Source of the DNA: Piscinibacter sp.
GTDB lineage: Bacteria; Pseudomonadota; Gammaproteobacteria; Burkholderiales; Burkholderiaceae_C
Assembly (NCBI GenBank): GCA_019635485.1
Contig: JAHBZL010000020.1
Span: forward strand, 1 to 64,000
DNA length: 64,000 nt
Direction of reading: 5' to 3'
The number at the start of each line of letters is the position of its first letter. Within the stretch, counting starts at the first letter, position 1. This document shows positions 1 to 9,449 of the stretch, one piece after another. Below the pieces are notes generated by a model. It made no database searches and had not been told where the DNA came from. It worked only from the letters and a program-made list of their open reading frames with translations. The translations under genes were made by a program, and so were the position numbers.

Positions 1-1189
1 CACCGTCGAGATGCGCTCGTACAACCCGGTGCGCAAGGGCCACGGCGGGCAGATCCGCAAGGCGGTGCAGCTGCTGCTGGCGGCGAAGCGGCCGTACATC
101 TACACCGGCGGCGGCGTCATCCTGGGCAATGCCTCGGCCGAACTGCGCGAGCTGGTGAACCTGCTCGGCTACCCCTGCACGAACACGCTGATGGGGCTGG
201 GCGCCTTCCCGTCCAGCGACCCGAAGTTCCTCGGCATGCTCGGCATGCACGGCACCTACGAAGCGAACATGACGATGCAGAACTGCGACGTCCTGCTCGC
301 CGTAGGTGCCCGCTTCGACGACCGCGTGATCGGCAACCCGGCGCACTTCGCGTCGGTGCAGCGCAAGATCGTGCACATCGACATCGATCCGTCGTCGATC
401 TCCAAGCGCGTCAAGGTCGACATCCCGATCGTCGGCGACGTGAAGGACGTGTTGCAGGAACTGATCGCGCAGCTGAAGGACGCGCAGGCCAAGCCGGACG
501 TGACCTCGCTGTCCGCATGGTGGGGCCAGATCAACGAGTGGCGCAAGCGCGAGTGCCTGCGCTACAAGAACAGCACCGAGGTGATCAAGCCGCAGTACGT
601 GGTCGACAAGCTCTGGGAGCTGACCAAGGACCGCGACACCTACATCACTTCCGACGTGGGCCAGCACCAGATGTGGGCCGCGCAGTACTACCGTTTCGAC
701 GAGCCGCGCCGCTGGATCAACTCCGGCGGCCTGGGCACGATGGGCGTCGGGCTGCCGTACGCGATGGGCATCAAGCTCGCCAAGCCGAATGCGGACGTGT
801 TCTGCATCACCGGCGAAGGCTCGATCCAGATGTGCATCCAGGAGCTGTCGACCTGCTCGCAGTACAAGACGCCGGTCAAGATCGTCTCGCTGAACAACCG
901 CTACCTGGGCATGGTGCGCCAGTGGCAGGAGCTGGACTACGGCGGCCGCTACTCGCACAGCTACATGGACGCGCTGCCCGACTTCGTCAAGCTGGCCGAA
1001 GCCTATGGCCACGTCGGCCTGCTGATCGAGAAGCCGGGCGACGTCGAGCCGGCGCTGCGCGAGGCCATCAAGCTGAAGGACCGCACGGTGTTCCTCGACG
1101 TGCGCACCGATCCGACCGAGAACGTCTGGCCGATGGTCCAGGCGGGCAAGGGCATCACGGAGATGCTGCTGGGGTCCGAGGACCTGTGA
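1..1189 (+). CDS. ilvB: Acetolactate synthase large subunit, 5' end outside window
   Basis: This thiamine-diphosphate enzyme condenses two pyruvates, or pyruvate and 2-oxobutyrate, in the first shared step of valine, leucine and isoleucine synthesis. About 395 codons are visible and the frame is open to the left edge, so roughly the first third (the N-terminal ThDP-pyrimidine domain of a ~570-residue enzyme) is missing. The visible part starts in the central FAD-binding domain (YIYTGGGVILG, GMHGTYEAN, VGARFDDRV) and runs through the C-terminal ThDP-pyrophosphate domain (SDVGQHQMWAAQYY, GLGTMGVGLPYAMG, ITGEGSIQM, LNNRYLGMVRQWQ). The internal ATG at 11 is not the real start. It is followed by ilvN and ilvC on the same strand. 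Confidence 0.97.
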   Translation, partial: TVEMRSYNPVRKGHGGQIRKAVQLLLAAKRPYIYTGGGVILGNASAELRELVNLLGYPCTNTLMGLGAFPSSDPKFLGMLGMHGTYEANMTMQNCDVLLAVGARFDDRVIGNPAHFASVQRKIVHIDIDPSSISKRVKVDIPIVGDVKDVLQELIAQLKDAQAKPDVTSLSAWWGQINEWRKRECLRYKNSTEVIKPQYVVDKLWELTKDRDTYITSDVGQHQMWAAQYYRFDEPRRWINSGGLGTMGVGLPYAMGIKLAKPNADVFCITGEGSIQMCIQELSTCSQYKTPVKIVSLNNRYLGMVRQWQELDYGGRYSHSYMDALPDFVKLAEAYGHVGLLIEKPGDVEPALREAIKLKDRTVFLDVRTDPTENVWPMVQAGKGITEMLLGSEDL

Positions 1190-1208
1190 CCCGCGCCACG
1201 CCGGCGAG

Positions 1209-1234
1209 GGGCTGCGCCTGACCGGGCGCAGCCC
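1209..1234 (+). other. Hairpin between ilvB and ilvN
   Basis: A perfect 10-bp inverted repeat, GGGCTGCGCC and GGCGCAGCCC with a 6-base loop, lies 20 bases after the ilvB stop. No T-run follows, so it is more likely an mRNA-stabilising or processing structure than a strong terminator. The rest of the 157-bp gap holds nothing I recognise. Confidence 0.5.
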
Positions 1235-1346
1235 AGGAGCCGGCGGCACGCGGGGAACGCCCGGACCGATCTTCCCTTTCCTTCACTGCAGCGTGGCCAA
1301 GGGTCGCCGGTTACCGCCGTCGGCCTGAAGAGCGCGCCCCACCACC

Positions 1347-1838
1347 ATGAAACACATCATCGCCTTGCTGCTCGAGAATGAGCCGGGTGCGCTGTCGCGC
1401 GTCGTCGCGCTGTTTTCCGCGCGCGGCTACAACATCGAGAGCCTGACCGTCGCGCCGACGGAAGACCCGTCGCTGTCGCGCATGACCATCGTGACCACCG
1501 GGTCCGACGAGGTCATCGAGCAGATCACCAAGCACCTCAACCGCCTGATCGAGGTCGTCAAGGTCGTCGACCTCACCGAGGGTGCCTACACCGAACGCGA
1601 ACTCATGCTGATCAAGGTGCGCGCCGTCGGCAAGGAACGCGAGGAGATGAAGCGGATGGCTGACATCTTCCGCGGCCGCATCATCGACGTCACCGAGAAG
1701 AGCTACACCATCGAACTCACGGGCGACGCGGGCAAGCTCGATGCCTTCATCGAGGCCATCGACCGCGCCGCCATCCTCGAAACCGTGCGCACCGGCACCA
1801 GCGGGATCGGTCGCGGCGAGCGGATCCTCCGCATCTAG
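1347..1838 (+). CDS. ilvN: Acetolactate synthase small (regulatory) subunit
   Basis: This is the regulatory subunit of acetolactate synthase; it binds valine and activates the IlvB catalytic subunit. The 163-residue length is typical of the IlvH/IlvN family. An N-terminal ACT domain is plain (residues 2-78: HIIALLLENEPGALSRV, ARGYNIESLTVAPTEDPSLSRMT), followed by the C-terminal ALS_ss domain (RELMLIKVRA, DVTEKSYTIELTGDAGKLDAF). The ATG at 1347 sits directly before the conserved KHIIALLLENE start. It lies 157 bp after ilvB and 133 bp before ilvC. The naming ilvN versus ilvH is arbitrary here. Confidence 0.97.
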   Translation: MKHIIALLLENEPGALSRVVALFSARGYNIESLTVAPTEDPSLSRMTIVTTGSDEVIEQITKHLNRLIEVVKVVDLTEGAYTERELMLIKVRAVGKEREEMKRMADIFRGRIIDVTEKSYTIELTGDAGKLDAFIEAIDRAAILETVRTGTSGIGRGERILRI

Positions 1839-1876
1839 GAATGTCAACCCCCGGCCCGGCCAGATGTGCCGGGCCA

Positions 1877-1929
1877 CCCCCCGAGGGGGTGCGCAACCGG
1901 CTTGGGGCGGCCCGGCTCCGGTTGCGCTC
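1877..1929 (+). repeat. Dispersed palindromic intergenic repeat, copy 1
   Basis: This GC-rich block in the ilvN-ilvC gap has a CCCCCCGAGGGGGT core, then GCGCAACCGG, CTTGGGGCGGCCCGG and CCGGTTGCGC, the last forming a 10-bp stem with GCGCAACCGG. A diverged second copy lies at 37180-37230 between phaC and the Pat-like gene; both share the order CCCCC, AGGGGG, TGCG, CCGGCTTGGG, CGGCCCGG. Short repeats of this style are common between genes in Burkholderiales (recalled, not searched). A further hairpin, GGCCCGGC/GCCGGGCC, lies just upstream. Confidence 0.6.
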
Positions 1930-1962
1930 TCCGTCTACCACCGAAGAGCAAGCGAGAGCTAG

Positions 1963-2988
<1,026 letters not shown>

Positions 2989-3002
2989 GCCGAAGGCAGG
3001 GT

Positions 3003-3034
3003 GGGGCCGCGCGGGCACCGTGCGGCCCCTTTTC
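3003..3034 (+). terminator. Rho-independent terminator after ilvC
   Basis: GGGGCCGC (3003-3010) pairs perfectly with GCGGCCCC (3022-3029) across an 11-base loop and is followed by TTTTCGTTT. It lies 15 bases after the ilvC stop and separates ilvC from pssA. Confidence 0.8.
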
Positions 3035-3067
3035 GTTTCGGCGCTGCCCCATGGCGGGCGCCTGCGC

Positions 3068-3073
3068 TATCCT
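3068..3073 (+). promoter_or_regulatory. Possible -10 element of a leaderless pssA promoter
   Basis: TATCCT ends seven bases before the pssA ATG, so transcription would start at or next to the start codon. No Shine-Dalgarno sequence precedes pssA and no good -35 is visible. The same geometry occurs before clpX (19078-19083) and the leucine leader peptide (3916-3921). Confidence 0.35.
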
Positions 3074-3080
3074 CCCGGCC

Positions 3081-3905
3081 ATGAGTGACGCCCCGGATCT
3101 GGTGCACGACGATGCGGAGCCCGCACAGCGCCCGCGGCGCAAGGGCATCTACATCCTGCCCAACCTGTTCACGCTGGCGGCGCTGTTCGGCGGCTTCTAC
3201 GCCATCGTGATGGCCATGAACCAGCGTTTCGAGCAGGCGGCGATCGGCGTGTTCTGCGCGATGGTGCTGGACAGTCTGGACGGCCGCGTCGCGCGCATGA
3301 CGAACACGCAGAGTTCGTTCGGCGAGCAGATGGACAGCCTGTCCGACATGGTGTCGTTCGGCGCCGCGCCGGCGCTGGTGGTCTACGAGTGGGCGCTCAA
3401 GGGCATGGGCAAGCTCGGCTGGATCGCCGCGTTCGTCTACTGTGCAGCGGCCGCACTTCGGCTGGCGCGCTTCAACGTCAACGTGGGCGTGGTCGACAAG
3501 CGCTACTTCCAGGGCCTGCCCAGCCCGGCGGCGGCAGCGCTGGTGATGGGGTTCATCTGGCTGATGGACGACAGCGGCTACCGCGGCTTCCGCGAAGGCC
3601 CTTGGCTGGGATGGGTGGCGCTCGGCTTCACGCTCTACGCGGGGCTCACGATGGTCACCAACGTGCCCTTCTACAGCTTCAAGGACGTGCACTTCAAGCG
3701 CTCGGTGCCGTTCATCGTGACCGTCGTGATCGTGCTGGTGTTCGGCCTGATCGCCTACCACCCGCCGACCGTGCTGTTCGGGCTGTTCGTGGTCTACGGG
3801 CTGTCCGGCTACGCGGTCTACGGCTACCGCAAGATGAAGGGCCGGCCGGTCAGCGTGATCGCGACCTCGACCGACGAACCCGACGAGCAGGGCCTGCACC
3901 AGTGA
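3081..3905 (+). CDS. pssA: CDP-diacylglycerol-serine O-phosphatidyltransferase
   Basis: This integral membrane enzyme makes phosphatidylserine, the precursor of phosphatidylethanolamine, from CDP-diacylglycerol and serine. The CDP-alcohol phosphatidyltransferase signature is perfect: D-x2-DG-x2-AR-x8-G-x3-D-x3-D, beginning DSLDGRVAR near residue 66. Several hydrophobic segments follow. The 274-residue length suits the family. I chose the ATG at 3081 because the conserved YILPNLFTLAALF segment lies soon after it and the -10-like TATCCT is just upstream; there is no ribosome site. The gene sits between ilvC and leuA, a placement common in Betaproteobacteria. No psd (decarboxylase) gene is in the window. 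Confidence 0.93.
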   Translation: MSDAPDLVHDDAEPAQRPRRKGIYILPNLFTLAALFGGFYAIVMAMNQRFEQAAIGVFCAMVLDSLDGRVARMTNTQSSFGEQMDSLSDMVSFGAAPALVVYEWALKGMGKLGWIAAFVYCAAAALRLARFNVNVGVVDKRYFQGLPSPAAAALVMGFIWLMDDSGYRGFREGPWLGWVALGFTLYAGLTMVTNVPFYSFKDVHFKRSVPFIVTVVIVLVFGLIAYHPPTVLFGLFVVYGLSGYAVYGYRKMKGRPVSVIATSTDEPDEQGLHQ

Positions 3906-3915
3906 AGGACCTGTG

Positions 3916-3921
3916 CTACAT
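3916..3921 (+). promoter_or_regulatory. Possible -10 element for the leucine leader
   Basis: TACATT, preceded by TGTGC, ends seven bases before the leader-peptide ATG at 3929. Transcription from here would start at the leader itself and produce a compact attenuator RNA. No good -35 is visible in the end of pssA. Confidence 0.35.
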
Positions 3922-3928
3922 TGCCGCC

Positions 3929-3988
3929 ATGACGTTCCGCCCCGCGATCGCGCTAGCGCTACTCCTAGGAGTTCCACGGGCTCGCTGA
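3929..3988 (+). CDS. leuL: Leucine-rich leader peptide of the leuA attenuator
   Basis: This 19-residue peptide (MTFRPAIALALLLGVPRAR) carries four leucines in a five-codon run, encoded CTA, GCG, CTA, CTC, CTA (3953-3967). CTA is rare in this genome, where CTG and CTC dominate, which is the hallmark of a ribosome-stalling attenuation peptide. It lies directly upstream of a terminator hairpin (4017-4046) and leuA. ACGGGC (3976-3981) can pair with GCCCGT (4020-4025), so a ribosome stalled at the Leu codons could let an antiterminator form; that pairing is inferred. The matching tRNA-Leu(UAG) is encoded at 16925. Confidence 0.85.
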   Translation: MTFRPAIALALLLGVPRAR

Positions 3989-4016
3989 TCGTCCACGTCC
4001 ATCCGTTTCCGATCCG

Positions 4017-4053
4017 ACGGCCCGTATGCAACCCGCAGCGGGCCGTTTGACTT
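4017..4053 (+). terminator. Attenuator terminator before leuA
   Basis: ACGGCCCG (4017-4024) pairs perfectly with CGGGCCGT (4039-4046) across a 14-base loop and is followed by TTGACTTT. It lies 28 bases after the leader-peptide stop and 52 bases before leuA. Its 5' arm is also the partner in the proposed antiterminator. Confidence 0.75.
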
Positions 4054-4098
4054 TCTGATCGAAGCGCGGGTTGCCCCACAGTCACTCAAGAGGCAGCC

Positions 4099-5784
4099 AT
4101 GATGTTGACGCAACCGCAGCAGAAGTACCGGGCCTTCGCGCCCGTCCGACTGACCGACCGCCGCTGGCCCGATGCCGTGCTGGAGCGTGCGCCGCTGTGG
4201 TGCAGCGTCGACCTGCGCGACGGCAACCAGGCGCTGATCGAACCGATGGACAGCGCGCGCAAGCTGCGCATGTTCGAGATGCTCGTGAAGATCGGCTTCA
4301 AGGAGATCGAGGTCGGCTTCCCGTCCGCGTCGCAGACCGACTTCGACTTCGTGCGCCAGCTGATCGAGCGCGACCTCGTGCCCGACGACGTCACGATCCA
4401 GGTGCTGACCCAGGCCCGCGAGCCGCTGATCGTGCGCACCTTCGAAGCGCTGCGCGGCGCGAAGCGCGCCATCGTGCACCTGTACAACGCCACCGCACCG
4501 GTGATGCGCCGCGTCGTGCTGGGGCTCGACGAGGACCAAATCGTCGAGCTGGCGACCGCGCACGCCCGCCTGATCCGCGACCTGGCACGCGATCAGCCGG
4601 AGACGGCCTGGACGTTCGAGTACTCGCCGGAGATGTTCTCCGGCACCGAGCTGCCGTTCGCCAGGCGCGTGGTCGATGCCGTCACCGAGGTGTGGCAGGC
4701 CTCGCCCGAGCGCAAGGTGATCGTCAACCTGCCGTCGACCGTCGAGCACAGCACGCCCAACATCTTCGCCGACATGATCGAGTGGATGCACCGGCACATC
4801 GCGCGGCGTGACGGGGTCGTGCTTTCCGTGCACCCGCACAACGACCGCGGCACGGGCATCGCGGCCGGGGAGTTCGCGCTGATGGCGGGGGCGGACCGGA
4901 TCGAGGGCTGCCTGTTCGGCAACGGCGAACGCACCGGCAACGTCGACCTCGTCAACATCGCGCTGAACCTGTACACGCAGGGGGTCGCGCCGGGGCTGGA
5001 TTTCTCCGACATCGACGAAGTGCGCCGCTGCGTCGAGCACTGCAACCAGCTGCCGGTGCACCCGCGCCACCCGTACGTCGGCGACCTGGTCTACACCTCC
5101 TTCTCCGGCTCGCACCAGGACGCGATCCGGAAGGCGTTCGCGGCGCGCCGTGACGGCGATGTCTGGGACATGCCCTATCTGCCGATCGACCCCAAGGACC
5201 TCGGGCGCAGCTACGACGCGGTGATCCGCGTCAACAGCCAGTCCGGCAAGGGCGGCATCGCCTACCTGCTGGAGGCCGAGTACGGTCTCGAACTGCCGCG
5301 CCGCCTGCAGATCGAGTTCAGCCAGGTCGTGCAGGCCGTGACCGACGACACCGGCAAGGAGGTCGATGCCGCGCAGATCCGCGCGATCTTCGACCGCGAA
5401 TACGGCCTGGACGACACCGGCGTCGCGCATGTGGCGGTGAGCGAGGCCGGCCCCGGCACCGTGACCGTCGAGGCGCGTGCACGGATCGATGGTGTCGAGC
5501 AGGCGGTCACGGGGCAGGGCACCGGTCCGATCGACGCGTTCGTGGCCGGGCTGTCGATGCGTCTGGCCCGGCCCATCCGCGTGCTCGACTACCACGAGCA
5601 TGCGGTCGGCGCGGGTGCCGATGCCCGCGCGGTCGCCTATCTCGAACTGCGTGTCGGCGAGCAGACGCTGTTCGGCGTCGGCATCGACCGCAACATCGTC
5701 ACCGCGTCCTTGCAGGCCGTTGTTTCCGGTCTGCGCCGGGCTGCGCGCAGCGAGGCCCGCTCGGACGCCTGCGCCACCGCCTAA
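4099..5784 (+). CDS. leuA: 2-isopropylmalate synthase, long (actinobacterial-like) form
   Basis: This enzyme condenses acetyl-CoA with 2-oxoisovalerate, the committed step of leucine synthesis. The 561 residues and the motif [16 protein letters not shown], in place of [12 protein letters not shown], mark the long LeuA form known from actinobacteria and many proteobacteria. The TIM-barrel catalytic domain fills about residues 30-320 ([13 protein letters not shown], metal-binding [21 protein letters not shown]). A linker region and the C-terminal leucine-binding LeuA_dimer domain (about 430-550) follow, so feedback control is likely. The gene sits directly behind the leucine attenuator. A second, different LeuA follows 27 bp later. 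Confidence 0.95.
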   Translation: MMLTQPQQKYRAFAPVRLTDRRWPDAVLERAPLWCSVDLRDGNQALIEPMDSARKLRMFEMLVKIGFKEIEVGFPSASQTDFDFVRQLIERDLVPDDVTIQVLTQAREPLIVRTFEALRGAKRAIVHLYNATAPVMRRVVLGLDEDQIVELATAHARLIRDLARDQPETAWTFEYSPEMFSGTELPFARRVVDAVTEVWQASPERKVIVNLPSTVEHSTPNIFADMIEWMHRHIARRDGVVLSVHPHNDRGTGIAAGEFALMAGADRIEGCLFGNGERTGNVDLVNIALNLYTQGVAPGLDFSDIDEVRRCVEHCNQLPVHPRHPYVGDLVYTSFSGSHQDAIRKAFAARRDGDVWDMPYLPIDPKDLGRSYDAVIRVNSQSGKGGIAYLLEAEYGLELPRRLQIEFSQVVQAVTDDTGKEVDAAQIRAIFDREYGLDDTGVAHVAVSEAGPGTVTVEARARIDGVEQAVTGQGTGPIDAFVAGLSMRLARPIRVLDYHEHAVGAGADARAVAYLELRVGEQTLFGVGIDRNIVTASLQAVVSGLRRAARSEARSDACATA

Positions 5785-5811
5785 GATCGCGCCCACGCAC
5801 AGGAGACTTCC

Positions 5812-7353
5812 ATGGCCGACAAGCTGATCATCTTCGACACCACGCTGCGCGATGGCGAACAGTCCCCCGGCGCCTCGATGACCCGCGACGAGAAGCTGCG
5901 CATCGCGCGCCAGCTCGAGCGGCTGCGGGTCGACGTCATCGAGGCCGGGTTCGCGGCGTCGTCGAACGGCGATTTCGAGGCGGTCAAGACCATCGCCGAC
6001 CATGTCCGCGAGTCGACGGTGTGCTCGCTCGCGCGGGCCAACGACCGCGACATCTCGCGTGCCGCCGAGGCGCTTAAGGGCGCTGCGCGGGCACGCATCC
6101 ACACCTTCATCGCGACCAGTGCGCTGCACATGGAGAAGAAGCTGCGCATGACGCCGGACCAGGTGTTCGAGCAGGCGAAGCTGGCCGTGCGCTTCGCGCG
6201 CAACCTGTGCGCGGACGTCGAGTTCTCGCCGGAAGACGGCTATCGCTCCGACCCGGCATTCCTGTGCCGCGTGCTGGAGGCGGTGATCGCCGAAGGCGCC
6301 ACGACGATCAACATCCCCGACACGGTCGGCTATGCGGTGCCGGAGCTGTACGGCAGCTTCATCCGCCAGTTGCGCGAGCGGGTGCCGAACTCCGACAAGG
6401 CGGTCTGGTCGGTGCACTGCCACAACGACCTCGGCATGGCCGTCGCCAATTCGCTGGCCGGCGTCAAGCTGGGCGGCGCGCGCCAAGTCGAGTGCACGAT
6501 CAACGGGCTCGGCGAGCGCGCCGGCAACTGCTCGCTGGAAGAGATCGTGATGGCGGTGAAGACGCGCCGCGACTACTTCGGCCTCGAGGTCGGCGTCGAC
6601 GCCACCCAGATCGTGCCGGCCTCGCGCCTCGTCGCGCAGACCACGGGCTTCGTGGTGCAGCCGAACAAGGCGGTGGTCGGCGCGAACGCGTTCGCGCACG
6701 CCTCGGGCATCCACCAGGACGGCGTGCTGAAGGCGCGCGACACCTACGAGATCATGCGGGCCGAGGACGTGGGCTGGGCCGCCAACAAGATCGTGCTCGG
6801 CAAGCTGTCGGGCCGCAATGCGTTCAAGCAGCGCCTGCAGGAACTCGGCATCGAGATGCAGTCCGAGGCCGAGATCAATGCCGCGTTCGCCAAGTTCAAG
6901 GAACTGGCCGATCGCAAGAGCGACATCTTCGACGAGGACATCCTCGCCCTCGTGATGGACGAGGCGGTGACCGCCGAGCACGAGCACTACCGGCTGCTCG
7001 CGCTGTCGCAGCATTCGGAGACCGGCGAGCGCCCGCACGCCAAGGTGGCCTTCGCCGCCGGCGAGGCCGAACTGCACGCCGAGAGCGATGGCAACGGACC
7101 GGTCGACGCCAGCCTGAAGGCGATCGAGTCCCAGCTGAAGACTGGGGCCGAACTGCTGCTCTATTCGGTCAATGCGATCACCTCGGGCAGCACAGAATCG
7201 CAGGGAGAGGTGACGGTCCGGCTGCAGCACGGCGGGCGGGTCGTCAACGGTGTCGGTGCCGATCCGGACATCGTCGTGGCGTCTGCCAAGGCCTATCTGT
7301 CGGCGTTGAACAAGCTGCACAGCAAGACCGAGCGCGTGGCGGCCCAGGGGTGA
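5812..7353 (+). CDS. leuA: 2-isopropylmalate synthase, short (E. coli-like) form
   Basis: This is a second enzyme for the same committed leucine step, of the 513-residue LeuA type 1 family. It opens with [18 protein letters not shown] and carries the metal-binding [16 protein letters not shown] and [18 protein letters not shown] motifs, then [11 protein letters not shown] and a C-terminal LeuA_dimer regulatory domain (about 390-505). The AGGAGA ribosome site lies just before the ATG. It is 27 bp after the long-form gene and shares its attenuator; a strong terminator follows. Both copies keep complete catalytic motifs, so this is not one broken gene. Citramalate synthase is an alternative but less likely. 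Confidence 0.93.
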   Translation: MADKLIIFDTTLRDGEQSPGASMTRDEKLRIARQLERLRVDVIEAGFAASSNGDFEAVKTIADHVRESTVCSLARANDRDISRAAEALKGAARARIHTFIATSALHMEKKLRMTPDQVFEQAKLAVRFARNLCADVEFSPEDGYRSDPAFLCRVLEAVIAEGATTINIPDTVGYAVPELYGSFIRQLRERVPNSDKAVWSVHCHNDLGMAVANSLAGVKLGGARQVECTINGLGERAGNCSLEEIVMAVKTRRDYFGLEVGVDATQIVPASRLVAQTTGFVVQPNKAVVGANAFAHASGIHQDGVLKARDTYEIMRAEDVGWAANKIVLGKLSGRNAFKQRLQELGIEMQSEAEINAAFAKFKELADRKSDIFDEDILALVMDEAVTAEHEHYRLLALSQHSETGERPHAKVAFAAGEAELHAESDGNGPVDASLKAIESQLKTGAELLLYSVNAITSGSTESQGEVTVRLQHGGRVVNGVGADPDIVVASAKAYLSALNKLHSKTERVAAQG

Positions 7354-7409
7354 GCCGCCTCCGGGCACAAAGTCACATTTCTGACAGTCCAAGGAGTGAC
7401 TTGAGGAAT

Positions 7410-7442
7410 AGCGCGTAACGTTTTGATCTTGCGCGCTTTTTT
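7410..7442 (+). terminator. Rho-independent terminator after the second leuA
   Basis: AGCGCG (7410-7415) pairs with CGCGCT (7432-7437) and runs straight into a T-tract (TTTTTTCTT). It ends the leucine transcript 56 bases after the stop codon. TTGCGC (7429-7434) and TACACT (7452-7457), 17 bases apart, could be the promoter of the next gene and would overlap this terminator. Confidence 0.7.
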
Positions 7443-7485
7443 CTTGTCGCTTACACTGGCCCCAACGGGCGTCGAAAGGGCTGTC

Positions 7486-8541
7486 GTGGGAAGAATCAAG
7501 CAAATGGTGACGGTGGGTCTCTTGACCTTGGTCGCCGCGCTTGCGTTTTCGCTGCCTATCGAAGCCGACGCCGCCCAGAAGACGGTCAAGAAGCGGGCTA
7601 CGGCGGCCAAGCAGGTCAAGGGCAAGTCGGCCGCGCGCCGCGTCGCCTCCCGCACCAGCAAGCGCGTCGTTCCCGAGAAGCCCTCGTACGGCCAGCTGGC
7701 GGGGCTGCGCACCACCGAAGACGATCTGAAGCTGGCCTCCAGCGTCGCGCTGGTGGTCGACCAGGACAGCAACGAGGTTCTGCTGAGCAAGAACCCGGAT
7801 GCGGTGTTGCCGATCGCCTCGATCACCAAGCTGATGACTGCACTGGTCGTCACCGAGGCGGCCCTGCCGCTCGGCGAGACGCTGACGATTACCCAGGACG
7901 ACATCGACACCGAGAAGGGCAGCCGCTCGCGCCTGCGTGTCGGCACCGAGCTGTCGCGCGAGGAGATGCTGCACCTGGCCCTGATGGCCTCCGAGAACCG
8001 CGCGGCGAATGCCCTTGGGCGCCACTACCCGGGCGGCCTGTCGGCCTTTGTCGCGGCGATGAACCGCAAGGCCGAGGAACTCGGCATGCACGACACGCAC
8101 TACGTCGAGCCGACCGGCCTGTCGAGCAAGAACCAGTCGAGCGCCAAGGACCTGGCGACGCTCGTCAAGGCGGCCTATGGCCACGAACTGATCCGTGAGC
8201 TGTCGACCTCGCCGGAATACCAGGTGGTGGTGGGGCGGCGCCAGGTCCAGTTCCACAACACCAACCGGCTGGTCAACAACCCGACCTGGGAGATCGGCCT
8301 GCAGAAGACCGGCTACATCGCCGAGGCCGGGCGTTGCCTCGTGATGCAGGCCAAGCTCGCCGGGCGCCAGCTGATCATGGTGTTCCTGGATTCGGCCGGC
8401 AAGTACTCGCGGCTGGGCGATGCCGAGCGCGTGCGGCGTTGGGTCAACGAGTTCGCCCCGGCGGCTGCGGCCGCGACGAGCACGCTGCAGTCGCCGCTGC
8501 CCGCAGCGACCGAGGTGCTCGAGGCCGATCCGGCCTCCTGA
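7486..8541 (+). CDS. pbpG: D-alanyl-D-alanine carboxypeptidase/endopeptidase (PBP7-like)
   Basis: This periplasmic serine peptidase of family S11 trims or opens peptidoglycan cross-links. All three active-site motifs are present: SxxK (SITK, Ser112 and Lys115), SEN (ASENRAAN, near 168) and KTG (LQKTGY, near 275). A signal peptide (MGRIKQMVTVGLLTLVAALA) is followed by a basic, low-complexity stretch of about 35 residues before the domain. I chose the GTG at 7486 because GAAAGGG lies five bases upstream and it gives a charged signal-peptide start; the ATG at 7504 is a close alternative. The 351-residue length suits PbpG. It is convergent with the IclR gene. Confidence 0.88.
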   Translation: MGRIKQMVTVGLLTLVAALAFSLPIEADAAQKTVKKRATAAKQVKGKSAARRVASRTSKRVVPEKPSYGQLAGLRTTEDDLKLASSVALVVDQDSNEVLLSKNPDAVLPIASITKLMTALVVTEAALPLGETLTITQDDIDTEKGSRSRLRVGTELSREEMLHLALMASENRAANALGRHYPGGLSAFVAAMNRKAEELGMHDTHYVEPTGLSSKNQSSAKDLATLVKAAYGHELIRELSTSPEYQVVVGRRQVQFHNTNRLVNNPTWEIGLQKTGYIAEAGRCLVMQAKLAGRQLIMVFLDSAGKYSRLGDAERVRRWVNEFAPAAAAATSTLQSPLPAATEVLEADPAS

Positions 8542-8586
8542 CTTCGATTTGCCGCCGTCGCCCGATGGCCGGGCGGTCGGCGCAGC

Positions 8587-9354
8587 TCAGGCGTGGTGCC
8601 CGAGCGAGGCGGAGATCTGCGCCGCGGTCGACTTGAGCCGATCCATCCAGCCCTCCTCGAGCCGGTCCGCCGGCGCCGAGATCGACAGGCCGGCGATCAG
8701 GTTGCCCTGATCGTCCCGGATGCCGGCCGCCATGCAGCGCACGCCGAGTTCGAGCTCCTCGTCGTCGCGCGCGGTGCCCTGCTGGTTGACGCGCGCGAGT
8801 TCGCGCTCCAGCGCGGGCAGGTCGGTGATGCTGTTGCGCGTGTGGCCGGCCAGCCCGGTCCGCGCGGCGTAGGCACGCACCCGCTGCGGATCGTCGGCGG
8901 CCAGGAACAGCTTGCCGACCGACGTGAGGTGCAGCGGCGCCCGGCCGCCGATCGCGCGCACGACCTGCATGCCGGAGCGCTCGCTGTAGGCGCGTTCGAT
9001 GTAGACGATCTCGTCGCCCTGGCGCATCGACAGGTTGACCGGCTGATGCGTCAGCTTATGCAGTTCGCGCATCGGCCCGAGCGCCGCGTCCCGCACGTCC
9101 AGGCGCGCCTTCACGAGGTTGCCGAGTTCGAGCAGCCGCATGCCGAGCCGGTAGCTGCCCGCCTCCGGACGGTCGACGAAGCGTCCGATCGTGAGGTCGT
9201 TCAGGATCCGGTGCGCGGTGGACGGATGCAGCCCGGCCTGCTCGGCGATCAGCTTCAGCGGCACCGGATCCGGATAGGACGCCAGCACGTCCAGCAGATG
9301 GAAGGCGCGCTCGAGCACCTGGATCGTCGGTGTCTTGTCGTCGGATTTGGCCAT
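8587..9354 (-). CDS. IclR-family transcriptional regulator
   Basis: This 255-residue DNA-binding regulator has an N-terminal winged helix-turn-helix (about residues 8-70: LKLIAEQAGLHPSTAHRILNDL) and a C-terminal IclR effector domain (about 85-250: GRAPLHLTSVGKLFLA, ELGVRCMAAGIRDDQGNLIAGLSISAP). Such proteins often control catabolic operons, but no catabolic genes are adjacent: hpnE lies upstream on the same strand and the PbpG-like gene is convergent. The target and effector are unknown. The 95-bp gap to hpnE holds a partial inverted repeat (TCGAA...TTCGA) that could be a site or the hpnE transcript end. Confidence 0.9.
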   Translation of the reverse strand: MAKSDDKTPTIQVLERAFHLLDVLASYPDPVPLKLIAEQAGLHPSTAHRILNDLTIGRFVDRPEAGSYRLGMRLLELGNLVKARLDVRDAALGPMRELHKLTHQPVNLSMRQGDEIVYIERAYSERSGMQVVRAIGGRAPLHLTSVGKLFLAADDPQRVRAYAARTGLAGHTRNSITDLPALERELARVNQQGTARDDEELELGVRCMAAGIRDDQGNLIAGLSISAPADRLEEGWMDRLKSTAAQISASLGHHA

Positions 9355-9449
9355 GCGGGGATTCTGACGCATCCCTCCGGCATTCTGTATGGCGAAAGTC
9401 GAAGCGCCGATCCGAAACGCTTTCGACCGGCGCCTCCTCCTGAGGCTGA

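Noticed and set aside
4099-7353. The two leuA genes as one gene split by a frameshift
   Set aside because: Each has its own start, complete catalytic motifs and C-terminal regulatory domain.
3916-8256. Minus-strand open frame of about 1446 codons over leuA
   Set aside because: It is antisense to two well-supported LeuA genes, is rich in His/Arg/Asp/Val repeats typical of reverse-strand GC-rich frames, and shows no recognisable domain.
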